DNA of 64,000 bases from an uncultured Bacillota bacterium (GTDB taxonomy: Bacteria > Bacillota > Clostridia > Lachnospirales > Lachnospiraceae), in NCBI GenBank assembly GCA_905200905.1, contig CAJKMA010000006.1:8054-72053 (forward strand), given 5' to 3'. A model generated the notes under the pieces. The model worked only from the letters and a program-made list of their open reading frames with translations. It ran no database searches and was not told where the DNA came from. The translations under genes and the position numbers were made by a program. Below are positions 44,483-53,340 of the stretch, piece by piece. The first letter of the stretch is position 1. Every line of letters begins with the position of its first letter.

Positions 44483-45303
44483 ACTCCGCCTCCACATCTT
44501 TCACAGGCATGAAATGCACCTGTCTCCGATTTTTTTACCATTCTTACAGTTCTTTTAATTCCACCGCAATGAGCATCATTGTGATATGCAGTTCCATTTT
44601 GTGTTATGTAAACTCTATTATGTGCCTCGCTATGCCCAATGCAATTTACACAAGGATGAAATCTCTCCCCCTGCTGATTCCTGCCTGTCTGTGCCTGTTC
44701 CAGCGAAACCTGAGCTACGGAAAGGTCTAAATGTGTACAGGAAGGCGAGGTATGATAAACACTTTCCCAATCGGTTATATAAACCATATCACAATCTTCA
44801 CTCTTTCCATATAAAGTCCCATGAAATCCAGTCCAAGCTCTTGCCTGACTCTCCACAACAATTCGGACAGGAAATAATCGGAACAATCCACATGGTACCT
44901 GATAAAAAAAAGTTGCTTTCAGCAAAACGATATCCCCTTTATAACCAGAACCAAGTAGTGTAATTCCGTTGACTCCTCCTTGGATGCCAGATAGCTGCTC
45001 GGATTCTAAACGTTCCCTGATTTTTCTGGCACCATATACAGCACAGACTCCGTCTTGAACTACACCTACTGGGGAATTTTGATCCTCTGGCCCACAATAA
45101 GCATACATCCCTAGTTCTTTTGCCCCTTCGCACATTGCTGTCTGAATCAAAGTGGAAATCCGATAAAGATCCAACATTCCTGTAATCATCACTACTGCCA
45201 GGAAGAAAAAGGGCAGAACAAACGCACATTCCACAGTAAGACTGGCCTTTTGCTGAAGAGAGTTTTCCTCCTTGTACATTCTTTCTAACTTCCTGTGTCT
45301 CAT
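44479..45303 (-). CDS. TadE-like protein with tandem Cys/His motifs
   Basis: A 274-residue protein. The TadE-like head (LTVECAFVLPFFFLAVVMITGMLDLYRI, about 22-49) forms a helix after a Glu, then an extracytoplasmic region. The last 100 residues hold two similar motifs: VYITDWESVYHTSPSCTH to HPCVNC, then VYITQNGTAYHNDAHCGG to HACERC. Each has YH, a Cys and CxxC, as in small metal-binding domains. GAGGGG precedes the ATG. This fusion of a pilus-like head with putative zinc modules is unusual. Confidence 0.75.
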   Translation of the reverse strand: MRHRKLERMYKEENSLQQKASLTVECAFVLPFFFLAVVMITGMLDLYRISTLIQTAMCEGAKELGMYAYCGPEDQNSPVGVVQDGVCAVYGARKIRERLESEQLSGIQGGVNGITLLGSGYKGDIVLLKATFFYQVPCGLFRLFPVRIVVESQARAWTGFHGTLYGKSEDCDMVYITDWESVYHTSPSCTHLDLSVAQVSLEQAQTGRNQQGERFHPCVNCIGHSEAHNRVYITQNGTAYHNDAHCGGIKRTVRMVKKSETGAFHACERCGGGV

Positions 45304-45321
45304 TTCTTTCTGCCCCTCTTT

Positions 45322-46692
45322 CTACATGTCATAAGTATACATACGCTCTGCTTGCCATGTCTTTCCCTCTGAATCTTGTATCTGAAACACAAAGGAAACA
45401 GCATCTACACAGGCATCCATGGAAAAATTTTCCTTTCCGTCTGCCTGCTGTATATTTAATTCTATGATATCCATTGCTCTCATAACCGCTTTTTCCTTGG
45501 CATGCATAGAAAATAAAATCCGCAAATAATCTTCATAGGAAAATCCATAACTTCCACTGTCTGACTGACTGGCACTCAGATTACTCAGTTGGGTTTTCCA
45601 GGAATTGTTATCTTTTACCAGTGGGATTTTTCCACCTGAAAGCAATATTTTTACATCTTCCAGACTTTCCACATAAGCCCAACCAGCGGCCAAGATAGCC
45701 TGAACCAAAGCCATTCCTTCTGGAATTAAGGTCAAAAAGGACAGTGCAGCAGCACAAGCTTCCAGTTCTGCTCTTCTTTGTCCATTTGTATACAAATAAG
45801 CAATATTAGACACTTCCCTTATGAGTAATAAGCGGTTTGCTACATAAGAAAGATTACTTTTATCAGAATCTTTTCCACCCAAAATATATTCCACCTCATA
45901 ATCAAGCAAACCATGGGTATCACCATCTGTATAGCTGCTCATATGCTCCATAATGTATTCCTGAACCCAAAGTTTATCTAACGCTGAACTATCTTGCATT
46001 AGTTCCGGCAAGTTTCCCATACCGGTCTGCAAAACTCGATTAGAAACTACACTTTCAGTCTCTATTTCCTTCTCAGACACCAAAGCTCCTGTTGGCAGTA
46101 CCATTCCAAGAAAGCCATTATTTTTTATATTTGTAATAATATCCAAAGGATTATTACTCTCTGAGATTTCATCCATAGGCTCTGTTCCCTCTGGAATTGT
46201 CTCAGAAATCCCCCCTTCTTGTATTGCTTCCTGATTTTTCATAATATCCGAAGCCTGTGATAACATATCTTTGACACGCTCAATACCTGCAACTCCCAAA
46301 TTCCCCTTCATATAGCGAATCATTTGTTGTTCTACAGCTTTTCCTCTATTGTCAGAAGCAAGTCGAACACCGTCCACACCACTGGCAAGAATTCTACATC
46401 TGGTAAGACCAGATGACAGCACAGGATTCATATAATGTTCTATCTGGTTCACCATCTGCCCCGTATTCAAAGTTCTCTGTCCATATCCACCATCCAAAAA
46501 AAACAGATGATATGATTCCAATAGTTTCTGGTCATATTCTGAAAAAAGTGAGTACAACCCCGTATCAATTCCATTAACCGCCTGCGCTCTTGCACAAGCT
46601 ATTCTGGAGGCTTGCAGCCCTGCTGCCACCAAAGACAGCAGGACTAACATCATGAGACTCATAGCAACCGTCATACTTCCTGTTTTTTTCAA
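45322..46692 (-). CDS. DUF5702-like Tad-associated membrane protein
   Basis: A 456-residue protein. A single N-terminal helix (GSMTVAMSLMMLVLLSLVAAGLQA, about 4-28) is followed by a large extracytoplasmic domain beginning RIACARAQAVNGIDTGLYSLFSEYD, the DUF5702 start found in clostridial Tad operons. It may act like TadG at the cell wall. It lies 11 nt after the Flp pilin gene. Confidence 0.8.
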   Translation of the reverse strand: MKKTGSMTVAMSLMMLVLLSLVAAGLQASRIACARAQAVNGIDTGLYSLFSEYDQKLLESYHLFFLDGGYGQRTLNTGQMVNQIEHYMNPVLSSGLTRCRILASGVDGVRLASDNRGKAVEQQMIRYMKGNLGVAGIERVKDMLSQASDIMKNQEAIQEGGISETIPEGTEPMDEISESNNPLDIITNIKNNGFLGMVLPTGALVSEKEIETESVVSNRVLQTGMGNLPELMQDSSALDKLWVQEYIMEHMSSYTDGDTHGLLDYEVEYILGGKDSDKSNLSYVANRLLLIREVSNIAYLYTNGQRRAELEACAAALSFLTLIPEGMALVQAILAAGWAYVESLEDVKILLSGGKIPLVKDNNSWKTQLSNLSASQSDSGSYGFSYEDYLRILFSMHAKEKAVMRAMDIIELNIQQADGKENFSMDACVDAVSFVFQIQDSEGKTWQAERMYTYDM

Positions 46693-46703
46693 CCTTTCAC
46701 CGC

Positions 46704-46871
46704 CTATACACTATTACTCTGTTTGGTAATCTTCGACAAGATATTCTTTACAAGACTGGTAAGCTGTTCTTTGAAAATCAATACCAGACCAATTAACACC
46801 ACCAAAATCAAAATAATCTCCACAACACCTACTGCATCTTCTTCCTGCCAAAATTCTTTCCACAATTTCAT
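46704..46871 (-). CDS. Flp-type pilin
   Basis: A 55-residue protein. ATG 46871 has GGAGG seven nt upstream. A short charged head (KLWKEFWQEEDAVG) is followed by VVEIILILVVLIGLVLIF, a hydrophobic helix containing the Glu that marks Flp pilins, then a basic tail (LVKNILSKITKQSN). This is the pilus subunit of the Tad system. It lies 33 nt after tadC. A second frame over the same region has no family support. Confidence 0.85.
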   Translation of the reverse strand: MKLWKEFWQEEDAVGVVEIILILVVLIGLVLIFKEQLTSLVKNILSKITKQSNSV

Positions 46872-46904
46872 CTCTACTCCTCCTTCTATTCTCCATGTTT
46901 TTCC

Positions 46905-48128
46905 TTACATAAAATTTAAAAAAGCAGGTACCATAAGAATAATCAATACTACAATTAACTGCATTACCATAGGGAGCAATAGCTTAACTCCAGCTTCCTC
47001 CCCCTGTACTTTGGCATTTCGCTTTCTTTCTTCTGTAACAGAGGCTGCTTCCCGCTCCAACAATTCCAACAAATTCTCATTTCCCTTTCTCAGATTTTGA
47101 ACCAGAAGCACAGAAAGCATCTTATACTGAGGAAGTCCAAAACGCCTTCCCATTCGCTCATAAGCCTCTGCCTCATACACACCTCCTTCCATTTCTTTAC
47201 AAGTTTTTACCACCTCCTCATATGCAGCCCGCTCGCCTAACCGATATTTGTCTCTATTTCTTAAATAACCGTCTGCCAATTTTTCCATTGCCTTGCGAAT
47301 AGAAAAACCTGCCCTTAAAAATAACACTAATTTCTCTACGATATCTGGATAGTCTCTCTGCATTTCCTTTTTCCGTAGTTCTTCTCTTTGCTTCTCTTTT
47401 TCTCTTGCTAAAGGAAATATCCCAATACCTAAAACCAAGGACAACGCACAAATTAGAAGTCCTGTATGTTCCTTCTCCACTTCATAATGCATATGCTCTC
47501 CCTCCAAAGTTGCCGGAAGAAGAAATTTTTTCTCCTCGCCCTTGCTTAGTTCCTCTGCCTGTATCTGAATCTTTTTAGCAAGCTCTTGTTCCTCATTTAA
47601 AGCAATGGGATATACGGTTACTGTTTTTTGCCAGACTTCTTCCTGTTCTCCAAGCGAAATACCACAAAACACCTTTACCTTTTCCCCTTGTCCATCCACT
47701 GCATCACCTATCTTCCCTTCCCAGTTTAAAACCTGGGGATTCTCTGTACTCCAGGATAACTGTACTGGATTGTCTTTGATTTCCTCTGGAAATTCCACAT
47801 GATTGTGAATCTCTCCTGTTTTCCTAGTTTCCTCCTGAAACCATTGTTCCAAATATTCCATGGCTTCCTGTAAAAATTGCTTTTTCTTCTCTTCCCCATA
47901 AGTTTCCTCCTCTACATAAATAGAAATTTCCTGTTCTTTGTTTCCTCTCTGTACTTTTAAATTCTGTTCATAGGCTCCTTCCCCATAAGGATTTCGCAGC
48001 AAATATTTTGTCTCTGTATTCTGACTTTCCTGTATAGCAACTCCAATTCCAAACAAGTTTCCCAACAAAATCACAGCGGCTGCCATATACACCTCTTTTC
48101 CTGGTTTTTGTCCTTTTTTAAACTTCAA
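46905..48128 (-). CDS. TadC-like inner membrane platform protein with extracytoplasmic insert
   Basis: A 407-residue protein. The C-terminal half is a T2SSF domain (DYPDIVEKLVLFLRAGFSIRKAMEKLADGY, about 272-301) ending in a final helix. An unusual N-terminal portion has a helix at about 13-31, a polar domain of about 190 residues outside the membrane, and a second helix at about 224-243. Standard TadC lacks that insert. It overlaps tadB by 11 nt. Confidence 0.82.
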   Translation of the reverse strand: MKFKKGQKPGKEVYMAAAVILLGNLFGIGVAIQESQNTETKYLLRNPYGEGAYEQNLKVQRGNKEQEISIYVEEETYGEEKKKQFLQEAMEYLEQWFQEETRKTGEIHNHVEFPEEIKDNPVQLSWSTENPQVLNWEGKIGDAVDGQGEKVKVFCGISLGEQEEVWQKTVTVYPIALNEEQELAKKIQIQAEELSKGEEKKFLLPATLEGEHMHYEVEKEHTGLLICALSLVLGIGIFPLAREKEKQREELRKKEMQRDYPDIVEKLVLFLRAGFSIRKAMEKLADGYLRNRDKYRLGERAAYEEVVKTCKEMEGGVYEAEAYERMGRRFGLPQYKMLSVLLVQNLRKGNENLLELLEREAASVTEERKRNAKVQGEEAGVKLLLPMVMQLIVVLIILMVPAFLNFM

Positions 48129-48876
48129 TCTCTGTCAACCTCACTCCCCAGAAGAACGCAAACAGATAGATTGCCAAACATAAAGTCATTACACAAACAC
48201 CTGCTGCTGTGTCATAGAGCACATCCAGAAACCCAGGAGAAGTAAGGCGCATATACAGAATAATCCCCAGAGGAATGATGCTCATAATCCTCTGCTCCAT
48301 TTTCTTCGATGCCAGTATAGTATCAATTTCTTTTTTTACCTGAATTCGTTCCTCCATAGAACCAATGCATTTTTGCAGAATTTCCTTCATATTCCCTCCC
48401 ATCTTTTTAGACTGTACTAAAATATCGGAAAAATTTAAAATATCTTCCACTCTGCTTCTTATCCCAAGATCATACAGCAGCTCTTCCAATGGAATACTGT
48501 GTTTTAGCTGAATCTCCATATAGGAAAATTCCATGGTCATTTCTGCTGTTTTACCATAAATCCGTTCCAGATCCTTTCTGGTTTCCCGAACTGCATTATC
48601 TAAGGAATATCCGGCTGAAATCCCTACCTGCAAAGCGCTCAAGGCTTCTTTAAATTGATAATGGATGCGTTTCTTGCGAAGCTGAATCTGCTGTCTTCTC
48701 CTCTGTCTGATATACCAGGCTGCAATAGGCAAAATAAACAAGAATACTGCAGAGCTTTGATAAAACAGATAGTTAATGGTGCAGCACAAGACCACAGACT
48801 CTGCTATATACTGCAACCACTGTTTCCATGACAGCTTGTAAACATTATAATCTATCTTTTTTACTGCCTTTTTCAT
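48118..48876 (-). CDS. TadB-like inner membrane platform protein
   Basis: A 252-residue T2SSF family protein with two N-terminal helices (about 20-55), the cytoplasmic segment RIHYQFKEALSALQVGISAGYSLDNAVRET and two C-terminal helices. It partners with TadC and the ATPase. It overlaps the tadA stop and the tadC start. Confidence 0.88.
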   Translation of the reverse strand: MKKAVKKIDYNVYKLSWKQWLQYIAESVVLCCTINYLFYQSSAVFLFILPIAAWYIRQRRRQQIQLRKKRIHYQFKEALSALQVGISAGYSLDNAVRETRKDLERIYGKTAEMTMEFSYMEIQLKHSIPLEELLYDLGIRSRVEDILNFSDILVQSKKMGGNMKEILQKCIGSMEERIQVKKEIDTILASKKMEQRIMSIIPLGIILYMRLTSPGFLDVLYDTAAGVCVMTLCLAIYLFAFFWGVRLTEIEV

Positions 48877-50069
48877 AAAGAAATCCCTGCCTTTCTTAAC
48901 TTTTCCCTATGTTTTAATTCTCCTGTTTTCTCCAGTTCCTCTCTTCTTTCAAACAGTGGATTTAACAAAATTTCCCCTTCGCACATTCTATCAATCTCAC
49001 AAATTTCCTGTACTTTCCTACTCTTATCTCGCATCCTTCCAAGGTGAATAAACAAATCAAACCCTGATAAAATCTGTCTCCGGATAACAGGAATAGGAAG
49101 TTCAATTCCCATCAGAACCATGGTTTCCAGCCTACTTATCATATCTTTACAGCTATTGGCATGAATGGTAGACAAACTCCCATCATTTCCCACGTTTACA
49201 GCCTGAAGAAGTTCTGCGGCCTCCCTTGAACGCACCTCTCCAACAATAATTCTGCTAGGACGCATTCTCAGACAGGTTTTCAACAAATCCCCTATGGTAA
49301 TTTCCTGCCCCTTTTCAATGTTTGCCTGTCTGCACTCCAGCCTTACCAGATTCGGCAGTCCCTGAAGTTGCAGCTCTGCATTATCTTCAATAGTAATCAC
49401 ACGCTCATCTTCTGGAATATACTGAGACAATGCATTCAGAAATGTTGTTTTCCCTGCACCTGTTCCTCCTCCAATTAAAATGGTGTATCCAGCTTGAATC
49501 ATTACGCGCAAAAAATCTGCGGCCTCCTTAGAAAGACTTCCCATTTCTAATAGACTTTCCATAGTAATCGGCTCTCTTGGAAATCTACGAATGGTCAGAA
49601 CTGGACCATCTAAGGCAACTGGGGCAATAACAGCATTAATGCGTTCCCCATTTTTCAACCTTGCATCCACAATAGGCTGCAAAGTATTAATCACTCGGTT
49701 ACACCGAGATGCCATTTGCTGTATGACATCATCCAGTTTCTCTGGCGAAGAAAAGCTCTTTTCCCATGGTGAAATTTTTCCATTGCGCTCAATAAAAATC
49801 CTATCCCAGCGATTCACCATAATCTCGGTAATACTCTCATCTTCCAAAAGTTCTTCCAGAACATCCATTTTCCTGACAGACTGAAACAATTCCCTGCGGA
49901 GCTGTTCTCTCCTGGATATGGGAAGATAAGCACTCCTACAATAATCTTCCATCAAAACATCAATTTGTTCCAAAACCCCCTCATCTGTTTCCTCCCAGGT
50001 ATCTTCCAACTGCTCCACCAAACGCTTCCTCAAACTCAAAAAATCTTCCCGTTCCTTTCTATCATCCAT
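48873..50069 (-). CDS. tadA: TadA/CpaF pilus assembly ATPase
   Basis: A 398-residue secretion ATPase. Walker A GGTGAGKTT is at 201-209, the Asp box VITIEDNAELQL follows, and the His box region IHANSCKDMISRLETMVLMG is present. The N-terminal domain carries MVNRWDRIFIERNGKISP typical of CpaF. It powers pilus extension. Overlaps of 4-8 nt with the flanking genes show tight coupling. Confidence 0.95.
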   Translation of the reverse strand: MDDRKEREDFLSLRKRLVEQLEDTWEETDEGVLEQIDVLMEDYCRSAYLPISRREQLRRELFQSVRKMDVLEELLEDESITEIMVNRWDRIFIERNGKISPWEKSFSSPEKLDDVIQQMASRCNRVINTLQPIVDARLKNGERINAVIAPVALDGPVLTIRRFPREPITMESLLEMGSLSKEAADFLRVMIQAGYTILIGGGTGAGKTTFLNALSQYIPEDERVITIEDNAELQLQGLPNLVRLECRQANIEKGQEITIGDLLKTCLRMRPSRIIVGEVRSREAAELLQAVNVGNDGSLSTIHANSCKDMISRLETMVLMGIELPIPVIRRQILSGFDLFIHLGRMRDKSRKVQEICEIDRMCEGEILLNPLFERREELEKTGELKHREKLRKAGISL

Positions 50070-51057
50070 TCCTCTCCAACATCCTCCTTATAAAACCTCC
50101 CCATTTTCCCCAGGCCAAAGTATTTATAAATTCTGTATCTGACAGATTTACACCGCAAGCAGGCAATCTAATTTCTTTTATTCGTTCCTGTTCTATTCTT
50201 CCCCACTGTTTTACAAGTTTCCGAAATTGCTCTAATTTACATCTAGCTATCACATCATCCTGAACAGGCACATACACAGTCCTACATATAGCAAGCATCT
50301 GAAATATTTGTGCAACACTATCACCCAAATCTAAAATTACCCTTTCGTAATGTCTTCCCTGGCGAATAAAGTCAAAGAGTTTTAACCAGTCCTGATTCCC
50401 AATAGCATGAATATCTTCAGGAGAAACTACCGGAGGAATAAAATCCATCTTTCCAATAGATTTTATAAATCCTTGGAGTTCTTCATAAACAAGATTTTCC
50501 CTGCACCTAAGGATGTAAAAAAGATCTGTAAGATTTTTTTCATTGTCTAAATCAAATAGATTTTCAAATCCTGAATAGGACTCCATATTAAGGTAAAGCA
50601 CAGACTTTTCCTCTCCCAAAATTTGTCCTATCGTAAGTGCTAACAAGGTTTTTGCGCTTCTGCCCACAGGAGAATACACTCCAATAAACTCTATATCCTG
50701 TTTTGCTACTTCATACAGAACTGGCGCTGTATTTTCTACATAATAGGCCATAACTTCTTGTATCACTGACTCTGCAGACTGATATTTGTAGATACTTTTA
50801 TGTCCCTCTTCCTGTTCCCTGTTCTCAGTCAGCAGAATCATATTCTCAGTCCCCAGCTCTTTAATCTGTTCATTCACATTGGCTTCTGCAATTAATAAAA
50901 TCTCTGGTGGATTTTTCCCTGCATAAGTGCGAAGCTTTTCCACATCTGTAAAAGCCTCTGCCTGAAAAGGCAGCTTTTTTCTACTGTTTAAATACTCTGC
51001 AAAATTGCAGGCATATTCTCCCTCTGTATCACACACAGCAATTACATTTTTCTTCAA
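50062..51057 (-). CDS. TadZ/CpaE-like localisation protein
   Basis: A 331-residue protein. The N-terminal part (about 1-100) resembles a degenerate receiver domain, and the C-terminal part is a MinD-like ATPase with a modified P-loop (FIGVYSPVGRSAKTLLALTIGQILG, about 128-152, with VGRSAKT in place of KGGxGKT). TadZ proteins position the Tad machinery. It overlaps the peptidase gene by 4 nt. Confidence 0.8.
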   Translation of the reverse strand: MKKNVIAVCDTEGEYACNFAEYLNSRKKLPFQAEAFTDVEKLRTYAGKNPPEILLIAEANVNEQIKELGTENMILLTENREQEEGHKSIYKYQSAESVIQEVMAYYVENTAPVLYEVAKQDIEFIGVYSPVGRSAKTLLALTIGQILGEEKSVLYLNMESYSGFENLFDLDNEKNLTDLFYILRCRENLVYEELQGFIKSIGKMDFIPPVVSPEDIHAIGNQDWLKLFDFIRQGRHYERVILDLGDSVAQIFQMLAICRTVYVPVQDDVIARCKLEQFRKLVKQWGRIEQERIKEIRLPACGVNLSDTEFINTLAWGKWGGFIRRMLERNG

Positions 51058-51563
51058 TAAAAACCTCCCGCATACAACATGACACTCAGAAAAACAGGCA
51101 CCGTAAAATGAAAATTTTCAGCTCTCTTCCCCTTTTTCATATAGGGCCTTTGCTTTCCTGTTTTTACATATTCACAAACATAATGAAAAAAATAGAATCC
51201 TCTTTCCTTTAGATTTCCACAAGAAATAAGAAATGCCACAGATAAAATAGCTCCAAGAAAAAAGGAGCAGACTATAAGTTTTAAAATTGCTGTCCAGCCA
51301 AGAATTCCGCCAAGTACACAAAACAGCTTAATGTCACCAGCACCTAACATCCGAAATGCAAATAACGGCAGCAATAGAAAAAATGGAAAAATAATCCCAA
51401 ACACATAAACTACTACCCCGGAAAGCCTTCCTACCTGTATCTGATAAGAAAGTCCTAATGCAAGCCCAATACAAATAAAGCTATTCACTACTTTTTCCAT
51501 TAAAAAATCCATACAAACAGCAGTTCCTGAAACAGCCAGAACCAGCCATAGCCCTACAGACAA
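51054..51563 (-). CDS. A24 prepilin peptidase, CpaA/TadV-like
   Basis: A 169-residue membrane protein. The active-site Asp pair is in VCMDFLMEKV and MLGAGDIKLFCVLGG. The start codon is TTG at 51563 with AGAGGTGG seven nt upstream. It is the first gene of the Tad operon, behind a strong promoter. It processes the Flp and TadE-like prepilins. Confidence 0.88.
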   Translation of the reverse strand: MSVGLWLVLAVSGTAVCMDFLMEKVVNSFICIGLALGLSYQIQVGRLSGVVVYVFGIIFPFFLLLPLFAFRMLGAGDIKLFCVLGGILGWTAILKLIVCSFFLGAILSVAFLISCGNLKERGFYFFHYVCEYVKTGKQRPYMKKGKRAENFHFTVPVFLSVMLYAGGFY

Positions 51564-51654
51564 ACAACCACCTCTTTCTTCTCTTTTTTCTAAAAACTGG
51601 ATAATGTGACCGAATGGTCTAAATGAATCATAACGAATTGTTTAAGATGCCTTG

Positions 51655-51683
51655 ATTATACCTGTTCCCACCACCTTTGTAAA
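51655..51683 (-). promoter_or_regulatory. Tad operon promoter
   Basis: TTTACA, a 17-nt spacer and TATAAT on the minus strand. It is followed by a leader of about 85 nt before the TTG start; the leader holds a short GACC/GGTC hairpin at 51609-51620. Confidence 0.65.
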
Positions 51684-51734
51684 GGGAATTTCCATGAAAA
51701 AATGCGATTTGGGTATACTATACAAAATTACTGT

Positions 51735-51763
51735 TTGCATTACTGCTAATTTTCAGTTAAAAT
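51735..51763 (+). promoter_or_regulatory. Predicted SGNH hydrolase promoter
   Basis: TTGCAT, a 17-nt spacer and TAAAAT, 46 nt before the start at 51810. Confidence 0.6.
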
Positions 51764-51809
51764 AATTAATAGAATCGGAATACACCGTATGGATTAAGGA
51801 GTATAGATT

Positions 51810-52424
51810 ATGGGACTCATTGTATTTTTAGGCGACAGCATTACAGACGCAGACAGAAAGAACTCTCCCAATCAATTGGGGTATGGTTATGTAAATATAT
51901 TTTCTCAGAATTTAAATTGCGAAAAAGGAAACTGGCACATTATCAATCAGGGCATAGATGGACAAATCACCCAACAGGTGGCACAATCGCTTCATTCTCA
52001 TTGTATTGCCCTGCATCCAGATTATGTGAGCATTCTAGTAGGAATCAATGATATTGGACTGATTGTATCAGCTGAAGTCTCCGAACAGGAAAAGCTCTAT
52101 ATGTTAGAAGACAGCATCCGCGCTTATCACGAAATGCTATTTGATCTTTCCAGAGAAAGCAATGCAAAGGTTATTACTCTGGAACCATTTATTTTCCCAA
52201 AAGGCGATACCTTTGCGGACTGGGTTCCATGGCAGAAAAAAATGTCCAAGAACATCCGCAAACTTGCTAGAAACTACGGCGCATATTTTATCCCCCTGCA
52301 GGAACCTCTCACCCAGAAAATCCAAGAGTTGGGATATGATACCATCACCACGGACGGCATTCATCTTACCTCTGCCGGACAGAAGCTCCTAGCAGATGTT
52401 GTTCGTGAAGCCTTCTCCATCTAG
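51810..52424 (+). CDS. SGNH/GDSL family hydrolase
   Basis: A 204-residue enzyme without a signal peptide. Block I is FLGDSITDA with the nucleophile Ser, block III is LVGINDIGL with Asn, and block V is TTDGIHLTSAG with Asp and His. These hydrolases remove acyl groups from sugars or lipids. A role in deacetylating xylan oligomers is possible but only inferred. AAGGAG precedes the ATG. Confidence 0.9.
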   Translation: MGLIVFLGDSITDADRKNSPNQLGYGYVNIFSQNLNCEKGNWHIINQGIDGQITQQVAQSLHSHCIALHPDYVSILVGINDIGLIVSAEVSEQEKLYMLEDSIRAYHEMLFDLSRESNAKVITLEPFIFPKGDTFADWVPWQKKMSKNIRKLARNYGAYFIPLQEPLTQKIQELGYDTITTDGIHLTSAGQKLLADVVREAFSI

Positions 52425-52450
52425 AATACTCTAAAAAATTTTATACTTAA

Positions 52451-52496
52451 GAATATTTATACAGTTCCAACATAGACTGTATAAATATTCTCTTTT
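52451..52496. terminator. Bidirectional terminator with a 15-bp perfect stem
   Basis: GAATATTTATACAGT (52451-52465) pairs perfectly with ACTGTATAAATATTC (52476-52490) around a 10-nt loop, followed by TCTTTTTTAT. It ends the convergent genes at 52424 and 52502. The same arm sequence brackets the repeat copy at 59077-59170. Confidence 0.88.
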
Positions 52497-52501
52497 TTAT
52501 T

Positions 52502-52981
52502 TCAGGCAATAATATTATGGAATTCTCCCTTCACTACTTCCGCTAATTTCTCTGGATTCACTTTCAAAGTGATTCCAATTTTCCCCCCACTTATATAAAT
52601 CTCCGAAAAATTGAGTGCACTTTCATGGATTACTGTTGGATAAAGTTTTTTCATTCCTAAAGGGCTACAACCGCCTCTTACATATCCTGTCACCTTATTA
52701 ATATCCTTTACATGAATCATCTCCACAGATTTCTCACCTACTGCTTTTGCCGCTGTTTTCAAATTAATTTCTTCTGCAATAGGAATCACCAATACATAAT
52801 ATTCTTTACTCTTACCTTGAACAACTAAGGTTTTAAAAGACTGTTCCACTGGCGCTCCTGTAATCTGTGCCGTGTGCAGGCCGTCAATAAATTCGTCACA
52901 CTCATATTGAATTGCCTCATAGGGAACTTTATTTCTCTCTAAAATTCTCATAGCATTGGTCTTTATTTCTGTTTTTTTCAT
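52502..52981 (-). CDS. YbaK/EbsC-type aminoacyl-tRNA deacylase
   Basis: A 159-residue enzyme of the YbaK/ProX fold that removes Cys from mischarged tRNA-Pro. The catalytic-Lys motif TLVVQGKSKEYYVLVIPIAEEINL is present, then GYVRGGCSPLGMKKLYPTVIHESA. ATG 52981 has GAGGTGG upstream; a longer frame to 53245 overlaps the divergent small gene and has no site. Confidence 0.92.
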   Translation of the reverse strand: MKKTEIKTNAMRILERNKVPYEAIQYECDEFIDGLHTAQITGAPVEQSFKTLVVQGKSKEYYVLVIPIAEEINLKTAAKAVGEKSVEMIHVKDINKVTGYVRGGCSPLGMKKLYPTVIHESALNFSEIYISGGKIGITLKVNPEKLAEVVKGEFHNIIA

Positions 52982-53116
52982 TTTCCCACCTCGTTTCTCT
53001 CTATCTTCTACAGAATACAAATCTACTTGCTTTTTGTCAATATATTTGACTTGGGTATATTTTCTGTGATTCCAGACAATCCTACTCCTATTATAATATT
53101 TTATAGGAGGTCTCAT

Positions 53117-53317
53117 ATGAAAGAAAAAAATATGAATTCTAAGGACCCATATCGGGTAGACGCAACTTCTATTCACGATTTGGAAGGATGTGCCACCACA
53201 GAAGTCACAGGATTGATTCCCACACCACCTGAAACCCATGCACAATCAGACTCTTACAAAGAAATCTTTCCCTATTCACCAGACTGCTACGTAGAAAAAC
53301 AGAGCGCCCACAAATAA
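53117..53317 (+). CDS. Small conserved-looking protein of unknown function
   Basis: A 66-residue protein with a strong ribosome binding site (TAGGAGG, 7 nt spacing). It is polar throughout, with EVTGLIPTPPET, SYKEIFPYSP and a single Cys pair. No membrane segment or known domain is seen. The Pro-rich motif looks conserved rather than random. It lies between the divergent deacylase and the convergent CapA gene. Confidence 0.6.
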   Translation: MKEKNMNSKDPYRVDATSIHDLEGCATTEVTGLIPTPPETHAQSDSYKEIFPYSPDCYVEKQSAHK

Positions 53318-53340
53318 GTGCGGCGCCCTGCCCTATTGGA

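Noticed and set aside
46714..46896. 60-codon frame over the Flp pilin gene
   Set aside because: Cys/Arg-rich with no family character; the 55-codon frame has the pilin helix and SD.
52982..53245. Long N-terminal extension of the YbaK-type gene
   Set aside because: It overlaps the divergent 66-residue gene and lacks family similarity; GAGGTGG supports ATG 52981.
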